In this document: positions 38,301 through 50,300 of the stretch, one piece after another | Numbering within the stretch: position 1 is the first letter of the stretch | Layout: each line of letters begins with the position of its first letter | Assembly (NCBI GenBank): GCA_025345505.1 | Contig: JANVCC010000022.1 | Location: 30,763,213-30,827,212, forward strand | Length of the DNA: 64,000 nucleotides | Reading direction: 5' to 3' | Source: Todiramphus chloris collaris | Lineage: Eukaryota; Chordata; Aves; Coraciiformes; Alcedinidae | The notes under the pieces: generated by a model | Seen by the model: the letters and a program-made list of their open reading frames with translations, nothing else | What the model was told of the DNA's origin: nothing | The model's database searches: none | Made by a program: the position numbers and the translations under genes

Positions 38301-41300
38301 TAATGCAAATATTTCAAACAGAAAAGCTCTTGGACTTTGGAAGTCTCCTACAGAGATCTCTCGGTGTGGGACCGCAGCAGCACCCTCCAGGCACAGCACT
38401 GACCTCTGGAAGGAGCTGTAGTTGCACATCCCACGTGCTGGGAGGTACTTAACTCCAGCTGGTGGGGGGAAGACAAAGTCAAACAGCACTCCTCATTCCT
38501 CCCTCACCTCAGAAAGTCTCGAAGCCCATGGTGAAACCAGCCACCAACAGATCTCCACTGACAACAGAACAAACAGTAGTGACCTTTACAGCCACCAATT
38601 TCACAAAGTAACCAGAAGCAATCTTGGGTGGCAAAACTTTATGACCCTGCTGTTTTTTGCTATGTGCAGGGGGAACCTACAGAAAAAGACACCGTGATGA
38701 CGACTCCAAATGCTACTGCCTTTCCTGTGCCTTTGCTCTGTCATCTTTCAAACAGCAATGACAAGGGCTGTAGTGCCTCGGGGGGGGGGAGACCCTGACT
38801 GCTGGCTCCCACATCAGCTCGGTGGCAACTGCAGCAGTAAAATTCCTATAATACTTAAAAAGCCAATTCATGTGGACAGACTGCTGTGTTGACTTGACTG
38901 TGCAGAGAAATGGAAGGGACTACTTGGAGAGTGGCTTTAAATGAGGTTCATTCGTAGTCTGATCACGGTGTGCATTTTTTTGGTGCCATCTTACATTTTA
39001 ACTGCTATGCTTTTCAAATAGAGAATTCTGCCCATTAGTCTACGGGTCTCTTCTAATCTTTAGTTAAAAAATATCCTCCTGAGTTTAAAAAGAACAAAAC
39101 CAATAGAGTTTTACAGCAAAGTAATGCACTTCAATCATAATTATAGTATGGAACTTACAGAATTTATTAGACTGATGAGCCACATTTATTTTTTAAACCA
39201 CACTATAAAATTCTATTGCAAGATTACTACTTTCTATTGTGTTTTGGATGATGGTCCAAAAAAACAGCAGGAAGATGATAATTTCCTAGTAAATGTTACA
39301 AGACTTTTCCAAAAAGACATTTCCTTTCTAAAGTGATGCTTTACATCACTCATGAGAGCTAAAACACAGAATGAGCAACAGTGCTCAGCAAAGCCACATG
39401 ACACTCTGCCACATTCTCCTCCTGCCCGGCTTTGCTTATATTGCAGTGAATGTTTCATTTCACTGCTACATTTGCAAGTCACTACAGCAGGAAATCCTTT
39501 CTAAAACATAAAGCTCTGTTACATTCCACTCTCAGTCCATTTGATTTTTCAGGTGACTTTTAGCTGCAGCTTAAGGAAAAAAACCACATTATTTTATTTG
39601 CAGCATGTGACTCCCCAGGGGAGAAGCTTTCTGGTTCCTCACTTTGAAAATACAGATTTTTCTGGGATGCATGAACGGAGTTTCTACTGATTGGTTTCTT
39701 TGCCAAATACTGTAGAACACTAAATAATAAATACTATTAACTGGGGTAAAGTGTAGATTGCATCAGCAAATATAACAGTACTGGTAATAGAAGGAAATGC
39801 AGCTACAGTGCGTAACAGTAGAGCACGAGCTGTAGCAAGGAGTCCTGGAACTGAAGCAGATAAGTTGCACCCTCTGAGGGAGGAGTGACGCAGAAAACCA
39901 ACTGTTACATTGCAGATGCTGAAATCTTTTAACTCCACTGACTGCCCCACAGTCATAAACCAAGAGGCCACATTTCTGTGCCACAGGTGGCATGCCTTTT
40001 TTTGCCATGATCTCCACAGGGAGAGGAGATTTTGGCAGTCTGCAGATCATCTAGATTTCAGGAAAACAGGGATGTGACGCTAGCAGGAATTGATGTGGTC
40101 ATTAGTGTGAAACCAGCATTTTACAGTGTCGAAGGAACCTGCCATTTTCTTCAGTCTGCTTTTTTGTCATAGGGGCTCCTAGGGCAGTGGAAAAGTGACA
40201 CTAATGACTGGATCTTTCCAAGTTACATGCAGAAAGAAGACAAAATTTCTGTGAGAGGTGAGGACTTGAATGAAAGAGAGTGCTTGGAGGACAAGTATAA
40301 ACTCTAATCTCACCCTAAGAGACCCTGTTCACTGAATTCTTTATAGATTATTTAAAAGCACCTGCCTCCAAACAGCTGAAGGCTTACAGTGGTAGAATGA
40401 GGAAAATCCCTTCCTTTCTCCAGAGCCATTTACCCTGTGGGTAGAGAGAGACAAGTAATGTGCTCCCTGGTAATTAATGACCCTCAGTGGCTAACCCAAA
40501 CCCCAAAATAAATAAAAATCTTGGAACTGACAAGTGGACATGCAATACATTCCTCCAGTCTGACTCAGACAGCAAGACTCCAGTGGAATTAAGGCTATCA
40601 GTGGGATATGAGCTGTATAGATTAATGGTTTGGTTGATACTGCACAGAGAGAAAAGAAGCCAGGTTAAGATAAAAATAAGATATATAGTTAGTGATACCC
40701 TACCTCCACAGTTCGTGCTCTCATCAATGCTGGAGGCTGGCAGGATCACTAAACAAAGGGAAGAAGATTGGAGAAAGTTGTCATTTTGCCATCACTTTAC
40801 TTCCTTAAGTAATTAAACCCCCTGTGCTCCAGACATGAGAAGGTGCCCACGTGTTCTGCAGAAAGCTGAGAGTCTCTCTGAATTCAATGATAAGCTCAGA
40901 CTGTGAAACACATGCAACAAAACCTCTGCAAAGGCCTGACAATTCTGGTACTGTTACCTGACCACTGTTTAGCTTCTTCAATCTAGGGGGAAGAAGACAG
41001 CTGAGAAAACCATGAAAAAGAAGAATACCTTTGCCTAGAGATCTTTGATTTTTAAATCAAGGCACTGTAATCCAGAAAAGAACATGTGGAAATGGGTTAT
41101 TCAGCCTAGATCCATATCAAATATTTGTATGAGCGAGTCAATTTCCATGAAACACAGGGTGGAAGATGTTGATGACCATCTGTTCATCAACAGTGTCGCT
41201 CTGTTAAGACCCTTGATTAATCTCCCCACTTCACACACCAGTTTTCTCCATCTGCCTCACCTTATTTCTTTGCTCTTTTGGGATGCTTCTTTTGATACCT

Positions 41301-44300
41301 GCACTCAAGGACCTTCTGTTGCCCATATCCATACTGAGAACAGAGATAATTTTTATAAACTATCCTGAGATGAACTATGCAAGATTAAAAGCTTCATCTC
41401 AAGTGAATCAACAGTAGTTATTTATTACAGATCTAGGTAATTCTGTTTTAAAGAAATGCTAAGTTTCCTTAAAGGAATGCCAGTTACCCTATGCCTGCCA
41501 CATGGGAGTTTGCAACACATTTGTTTGTTTACTTGTTTTTCTAGAAGCATCCAAACCAAATTTATAGTAGAGAAAATCTCAGCGCAGCTTGACAGCTTGG
41601 GCATGAGCTGCTCTCCTGAACTGGCCCACCCTCTGCCTCCTTGATGACCCTGTACATACCAGGAATTTCATTATACAGGCAGTCTTGGTACTGAGTGCTG
41701 TTTCCGATGCACTGAGAAGAGTCTGGGCTGTGTACCTCGCAGTAACGGCTGCGGTATTGGATGCCCTCTTCATTACACAGGCTCCACTCTGACCACTCTG
41801 ACCAGCCACCTGAAATCCAAGATCAGGAAAACACACGGACAATGTCACCAAGAAGCAAAAAGATTTCTTGTAGATACCAAACTTCTCCCATGCTGAAGGA
41901 TCCTGGCCTAGGCTGCTCTTCCACATCTAATACATGCGCCTTCAGGGGATTTCATTTTCTCAATACAAATAACAGTGCAAGGATCATACCCTACTTGTCA
42001 GGTTGTGGTTTTCTCAATGTAGACTGAACCAGCCCTTGGTGGAGAACTACACAGCATGGAGTTGTCTTAAAAGCTCCTATATCAGCTCTCTTATTAAAGA
42101 CATACAAGGAGCTGGATGGGGCAACATTGCACCAGGACCTCCAAGTTTTGAGGTTGCCTCCAAGGGATGCCTCAAGCAGCCAGCACAGGATATAGCAGTT
42201 AGACCATTTTGCTGAGATACCTAAGGGCAGGAGTCAGCCTACACTGGATCAGAAACGTACAAAGGTGGTTCAAACCCAGTACAGACCTAAACCCTGTCTT
42301 CTGAGCTGTAGCACATGGCTGTGTAAGAAAAAGGAAGGATTGTCCCTCCAATAACTGCACAGACTCCTGCTTCATGACTCCTTTTGTTTGTCTTCTAAGC
42401 TTCTACATGGAAGAACCAAGCTCCTGATTTTTCAGTTACTTTAAATGGACCAGCCGTTAGCAAGGTTTTGCCTGTCTGGCACCAGAATGCCAGAACAAGG
42501 GCTAGTGAACAGGTAAAAAGAAAGGTGATGCACTGCAGTTGAACACCGGGACATCTCCTTTTTCCCTGGCTCAATGGACATTTACTGAAGGGACAGAAAA
42601 CCTTCTAACTAGTGGTGTTTCTGATTTATATTTTGCAGATGTGCCTTGCTCCCACTACCACCTAAGCCAACAGGAGCAGGGATGAGAACTGGCTACCTTC
42701 ACATGGGTGCGTGTTACAAAGGGCCTCCTCGGTGTGCAGCCCAATGCAGATATCCTCCCCACTAGATGGAGCTGGGTTGGTGCAAGTCCGTGTGCGCTGG
42801 TAGTGTCCTCCTCCACAGGTTGCTGAGCAGTGAGACCAAGGAGTCCAACAAGACCATGAGCCTTTCACTGAAGGACATTGAAAAGCAAGGAGAGAGAGGT
42901 AGATGTTGTTGGTTACTTCTCTCACTGTGACAAAGCTGGAGAGCCCCAGTATCTCACCTTCCAGATCCACCTTGCCTAGACTAGCTAGTAGTTAGTTTCT
43001 TGCACCCCAGGACATTTGGGCCTGACAACAAGAGCTTCAAAACAAGACAGAGTATGGAAATGTGCTGCACTTTGCAGATGCAGAATGAAGTCTATACACG
43101 AAAAGACTCTGCATCATAAACAGCCAAAACAGAAACTATTACTTAAATTAGTTACTGAAATATTCTATTCTATTCTATTGCTTTTTATAATGCAGTGTTG
43201 TTATTATTATATTGTCTCCTGACACTTCACCTACAGCAACAACAGATATACTTGGGAAAAAAGTGCTGTTTAACCTCAGTGGAGCTTATATGGTACCTTT
43301 CTGTGGGGGACCCAACTTCCCTAGTTCCAATATTCAGGAAGCAGAAACTCAGAGGTGGTGGAAGCCCCATCCTTGGAAGTTTTTAAGCCCAGGCTGGATG
43401 GGGCTCTGAGCAACCTGCTCTAGTGGGAGATGTCCCTGCCCATGGCAGGGGGGTTGGAACTAGATGATCTTTAAGGTTCCTTCCAACCCTGACAATTCTG
43501 TGATTCTATGATTTATTGTCCCTGTTCATTGCAGCGGTGGTTGCACTAGATGACCTTTAAAGATCCCTTCTAACCCAAACCATTCTATGATCCTATGATC
43601 TGAGTCCATCCCCATAACAGGTTAATAATAAAATGAGGGAGGGACTTAAGATCCCTGACTCCCACCCATGCCCCTTCTAAGGCTACTAGACTGCCTGATT
43701 TGCAAATCCACATGCCATTAATTCAGAAGATAATAATCTGATGACTTAGTGCAAGATAAACCCAGGATTTGTGTATACACATTGAGTGAGGCAGGGAAGG
43801 AGGGAGACACAGAGAAATAGTAATCATGCACTCAGAACAGATTGTAAAACATCATCGTGTCCAAGGGGAGAAAACAGCACAAAAGAAGGGCACAGACATT
43901 AGTGAAAAGCCACTGAGAGCTTCCAAAATAGTACTAATAGCTGCCTTTATAGTGCTAGAGTTATTTTCTTTTTATAGGCCATAGAGTGCAATATTTGACA
44001 CTCCTGCTACGCTCTTGCTGCACATTCTGATCACATCTGTGTTGGAAATTTGTCTTTATATTGAATTTTAGAATCATAATAGTTCTATTATAATATCTTA
44101 TTTTCAAGTGTAGGCCACAAACTAGATAATTGCTAGAACTGCAGAGGCAAAGTAATTTGTGTAAGATCACTTAAATTTAGTTTAGTTATTACAGAGCACG
44201 GAGAAGGATAAGTGAGAAAGAATATAGTAGTCCACTATTATTACTATTCTGGACCAGGAGTGCAACATAAACATGAGGACAGACTCGAAAACCAGGAAAC

Positions 44301-47300
44301 CAGGCAAGAATACTCCCTGCTGGCTGTGCAGGAAATGGTAACTGATGTCAAGAGTAGATGCCCATCGCAAGAACAATACGTAAGCAGGAGAGGGGGAAGA
44401 AACAAGTGTTCACAAGAAGAACCACCACATCAAGCATCTCTACACAGTATTAAGCCATATTTATTAAGCCTGTCTCCTCATCAAGGTGCAGTGGCACCGG
44501 GATGCCCTCCACTGGATGAAGCATCAAACCATCCAAAAACTGCTAGTCAAGCCACAATACTACTTCCTGTAGAGGCTGCGGCTGTGTCACCCTCTGAGCT
44601 GAGGTGAAACATAATTCATAGAACTAAAGATCATATACATGGGTCAATACAATAGCTTTTTAAAAAAATAAGGAAAAATTCACCAAAATAAATTAAAAAA
44701 AAAGGTAAAAAAAAAAATTAAGAAAAAGCAGTTTGGAAATACAGATTTTTTTTTATTACCCTTTTTTTTTTGGTGTAGTTTTATCATTTAGATGGGAAAG
44801 AACACCTCTGAATTTCATGCAGGAAGATGATTATGGTTACCTGGGCAGGGATGTGGATTGCAGTCTTGGTACTCCATTGCCGACCCCACGCAGGGCAAGC
44901 CACCATTTTTCGGTTCAGGGTTTGTGCATGTTCTCTTCCTAATCCTGAAGCCCAACTCGCAGTCCCTGGAACAGGAAGACCAGGCCCCCCAAAAGGACCA
45001 GCCCCCATTGATAATCCGTGCAGAGGTCTTACCAGTCTTGAGGAGGTCATCAACAAGAGCTTCAAACAAAAAAAGAAAACAAACAAGACACCACGAGATC
45101 ACAAATTAATCAGATGGTCTTTTATATAGGGATTCAGCTCTTAAATAAAATCAGGACTCATGTTTCCTATGGAACAGTTTCTGCTGAAAGCCCTTAGAGT
45201 TTTGTTCCACAGGTTTACAGCTAAGCTAAACACAAAAAGAAATCTGTACACACACATGAACTGAGTCTACTGCTAACCTTGATAAACGACCTTTCTGGGC
45301 AGCAAGTTGTGGTAGTCAAGGCTGAGCCCTCAGGACACTGCCTTGCATCACAGCAGTACAGAAGGGAATAACCCCAGAGGCAGTGCACAACGGGATCTCC
45401 AGAGAGAATGAAGAGCAAAGACACACTGCCCTGTAGAACGGCTCTTCTTCTCTAAACCCTCATTACTTGCCACTTCTCTTTGGGATAGCCTGGCAGTAGC
45501 AAGAACAAATCTCTATACTGCCATAAGCATAGACTTAAAGTCACAGGGCTCTCTTCATCCCTGCCATTCTGCAGTGACACTCACTACTTGTACATGTTGA
45601 GACTTATGCAGACATGATCAGGTTCTTGCTATTCTGAGAGGATCCCCCTTCCACCACCAAAACTAGGCCTGCCCTATGGTCCCCCCGAGCTGGCATGACA
45701 TACAGTCAGTATCACACACTGCGGAGCCATCGTTGGGGCAGAATCGACTCTCGGTTTTTTTCCTCCCAAACTGCAGCTCGTGGGGATCAGACAGCTGGGC
45801 ACGACACGTGTAGCGGAAGCGCTGCTCCTGGCGGGCACCGTTCTGGGTGATGTTGACAGGCATCCAAGGGGTCCAGGGTGTGTTCCTGCGCACCTCCGGG
45901 CAGCTCTCTGGGTTGCAGGTCTTATATTCCTGCCACGAAGGAAAAACACTCTTTTCTTACTTACTAAACAGCAGCAGCCTAACTGACAGAGTTTTAATTA
46001 CACCTCAGAAAATAAGGAAGTACCTTCTGGATATAAAAAAACCTCCAGCCACCTTATCTGACCTCACAGGTAAGCCAGTGCCAGGCACAAAATGTGGTGA
46101 CTATGAAGGCAATGGTGATGCACAGCTTCAGGTGGACCTGAAGGGTGAACTATGCTTGCTATTTTTATGTCTCCTTCAGGTTTGTGTTTCTTTGCTGACT
46201 CATGTGCGACTTTGAAAGCTTGGTACATTATGGGCAGAAGAATAATTCAGGGAATAGATAACAATAACAGCAAACAAGTTTTCTGCTGTGACCCTGAGAT
46301 GCTGCTTTCAGGTTAACCTAGAGGAACCACATGAGGACAAAATGTCAGTAAGGCTTATTACTTGAAAAGTGTATTGGTTTATTTTTAACATGGGTTTAGA
46401 TTATCTCTTTTTTACAGCTATTTTTGTTTGATTGGCTTTTTGAACTCTCCAGTGGGCTTTCTGAACTCTCTAGTGAGGGCTGTGAACCATCTGCCATCAT
46501 TGGTGTAGAGCACCCACTGAGTACAGACAATATTCTGTCTGCGTGGAGATGGGGTGATTTGAGGTCCTTACAATTCTTGCCACTAGTGGGAGGGATTCCA
46601 GTGAGAAACATTGCGTTCTTGTTCATAAATAAATAAATAAAACAGTCTTTTCTGGCAGAGGGAAAGACATGCAATGCTTCAGGACTTCAGGATTCTAGAG
46701 TAAATGCCAAACAGCTTGTAAACAGATGGGAGGTTCCAGATCAAATCTGCTTACACTGAAAGAAAACTCTCCATAAACTGATTAAAACAGCTGCATGAAG
46801 CAGCTGCCAGAATAGGAAAGGAAACATAAAGAGAGAAAATGGGTAGCTGTTGTCTCACTGATGGGTTAACTAGGTGTTGGACCTGTTGTTTAATCAAGTA
46901 TGACAGTAAGACTACTTTCTGATGTGTGTAGAGCCTCCCTGACTCAACAGGATCACCCTTGGGAATGAGAAAAAAGACAAATGTATAGTGCTTTCAGCTA
47001 AAGGACTTGATATCTAAGCCTACAGAGGCCTAAGGAAGTCCTCTGTACATTGGTCTGTCCCTGCCTGTACACACATACACACACACTGACACGCACACAC
47101 TCTCACACCAACTTCACTGACTTCGAGAATCTGCCACCTCTCTTGCTTCCCAATTCATTTCAGCATCTTCCCCAGCAAAAGCTGAGGATAGCATTTTCTT
47201 CTAGCTTCAGAAATAAAACCAAGATAGAGAGAGGAGTTAAATAACAAGTTCCTAGATGCTAGATGTCAATAAGTGCCCTTTATGCCATGTCAATAAACTA

Positions 47301-50300
47301 TACATACCACAGCACAGCCTGGACATGTATTTCCATTTTCACAGGACCTCTGCCTTGAATGAATCCCTCCACCACAGTTCACACTACATTTATTCCAAGG
47401 ACCCCACGAAGACCAAAAAATTGGTAATGGACATGGACTGTTCTCATTACAGAACCTGAAAGAAGAAAGTGCATTGCTTGAGAATATCCATGTCAGCACA
47501 TCCGAGGGACAAAATGGTGATGGACACAAGATGGCACACTGCATTTGGGTGCAACTCACACGTGCATAGAAAGCCGTCAGAAGGCTGACACAACAGTCAG
47601 ATTAGCAATATTCCCATTCACAGCAGAGAATTGTGCTCTTTGCTCAGAAGAGGAGTAGTTAACAAGGCTGAGTTCAGTGAGACTGTTGGAGTAAATGGTC
47701 GAGATCAGCTTTTTCGAAGTGCTCTAATCCCAAAATTTTTATGTACTGAATTCACGTAAAAGCTCATAAACTGAAGCCCATGTGTCACACAGTGAGAGTG
47801 GATGGTAAATATTTTCAATGGGACGACTAGTGGGAAGTCAGCTCAACAGTAATCTGTCACTAATGACAGATGCTAAACACTTGACAATTGTCTCTTCACA
47901 CAACCTGGCCCTTACTGCTGCTCAGGCCCTAAGAAACTAGTGTTTGCAACTGGAGCTGAACTAGATGCTATATGCATCTAAAAGCAGGCCCTAAATTAAT
48001 GCTATTTCATGTCCCCTTTTCAAAAGGTAACTTTAATTTTGTCCAGCTTTTTAATCGATATTGTTCTCAAATTGAATCACACAGGACTGCAATTGACTCA
48101 GATGTAGTCTTTAAAACCCAAAAAGGACCATTGTGAATGGCCACAAATCAAACCAAATGTTAGAATGTCCTGAATTAAGGAAGTTAAATGAATTTCCCTT
48201 TGTATTCTGAGAAATGCTAAGAGACCTGTCTACAGTGACCACTCAAGGGACAAGAAACAGCCTACTGCCAAGCAGAGGTGGCCTTTAATGAAATGTCAAA
48301 TCTGGAAACCAAATTGGGATGTCTTGAAGCATATGTTTAATGAGGGCCCAGGCTTCAAGAAGCATAATAATGCAGATGGCTCTGTAGCTTCATATTGTCT
48401 TTTAATAATTTTGCATGAAATTTCCTTAGCTTAGAAGAGGAAAAAATGTTTTTCTGAAGCCAAGCAAAAATTCAACCATGAATTTGTGAGTTAAGCTATA
48501 CTTTGTCTTAAACTGCTTTTGGTGCCTCAGCACAACTAATGGAGACTGGGGAATGGTGCAACTGTCAATAAAAGCTGCACATAGTCAAGTGTCTCCTCAT
48601 GGGTGGATCAGAACAGAGTAACAGTACCTATCATCTCTACACTGCCAACAGCTGGCACAGCTTCTCCTTCACTGAGGTCAGCCCTTTTTTGGAGGTGCAG
48701 GAATACGTGCAAATGTCTGAAAGGTCCTGCCTGAGAGGAGAGGCAGCTCTGAAGCCTGTAATGCTCACAGGCTCATTGAAAGCGAGTGGCTATGCAAGTG
48801 AGCAACCTCATCCCACCCAGACTTTGGAATTCCTTCCACTTGGTATCTTCAGCCAAACAGCCTTAACCTGCATTCACATAAGAGACACCGCTTCCAGCTG
48901 CCAATATTATAACCAGAGAGGTGAACACACGGTGTTGAGGACATCTCTTACCTTTCTTCCCTGCTCTGTCCAACGCAGACCCTGCCGCCATACCGTGGAG
49001 CGGGGTTGCTGCAGGATCGCTGGCGGACCTGGAAGCCTATCCCACAGGAAGTGCTACACGGGGCCCAGGAAGACCAGGGTGTCCACGCGCCATTTCTAAC
49101 AGAGGGTGAGACAGAATGGAGTATGGGGGTGACCACATCACGCTGTGCTTAACAACAAAAACACATAAGGCACTGACAGAATGGTTGAACATATTGGGGA
49201 AGAGATTATCAATTCCAACCAGACCTTATATCAGCAAAGATTTAGAAGAGGGCGTTTCAAAAGTGCTTAACATTGGCCCAACCTTCTTCCCACTGAAGTC
49301 TCTAAGAATTGGAAAGGAAGAGAAAGAAGCCAATGCTGAGTGATTTAGAAAATGTCTCCTAGGATTTGCTGGGTAATAGTGTGGTTGCTGTAACTCTCAC
49401 TGACTATTCCCCCATCATCTCCCCTGTGTTTTGTAACTCTGCTTTTCTGAGCCAATGGCTGATCCTAAGATTGTATCTCCTGGACTCTCCTACAGAAAGA
49501 GTGCAGGTTTTGAGTCTCATGAAAGCCAGTTGTGCCAAAGGATGAAGAAACCCTACCCTCTGCTAATTCAGTAGGTACTGATGCTTTAAGTCTCTTACAG
49601 CAATACTACTGCCAGCTCCCATGGTTTGATCACAAACCTCATAACATTAGGTGTTTTCCTAGAGCCTTCAGCATTGAATCATAAGTGGAGATCTCAAATT
49701 TCATTAAAAATAACAATAATTGTTTCTAGCTTTCATGGCCGCCTGCAGACATGACTGTAGTGTGACCTTAAATCTGTAGAAACCAGAGGTAATTAAAAGC
49801 TCGGAGGCAGAATTGAGTTTCATGGTTTAACGAGTGATCAGTTCTCTGCTGAGCAGGGGTAGCTCAGCCTGAAGCCAATGTGATGTAAAGCCCCTTTGTT
49901 CAGAGTTCAGTGACAGAGATGTGGGCAAGCGCCCTGTGCCCGCTGCTGCAACAGGCTGAGCACGTGCAGGTGGCCATGCGGTGACTCAACCGCGCGCTTA
50001 CACAGAAACCAACATTTTCATCTCTACAATCTTGCATTTATTAAAGCTCACCTTCCTCTGATTTGGCAGCACTACTGAACCTTGGAGCAGGGGAGGAGGA
50101 ACCATATCTCATCTCTTCTGTGCTGCAGGTTCCATTTCATATGGAGCCAGTGGCAATGCTCTGTCTTACAGAACTGCCTAATCTTGACACTTCACTGCCT
50201 TAATCCAAAAAATCTAATTTGTTTTTATTTTTCTCTGTAAAGAAAAACCTTTCTAAAAAGTCTAGTCAAAAACAACTCAGGTGCTCTCTGGTTCTTGAAA

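Larger units (their letters stand above)
42868..44840 (-). other. SEMA5B: SEMA5B intron between TSR5 and TSR6 exons
   Basis: About 2 kb, donor GTAACC and acceptor TCCTTCAG. It contains two adjacent CR1 tails at 43352-43600 and a short ATTCT pentamer repeat near 43160-43180. Confidence 0.85.

Noticed and set aside
48599..49099. 166-codon plus-strand ORF
   Set aside because: It is partly the antisense of the SEMA5B TSR2 exon, whose minus-strand frame has clear homology and splice sites.
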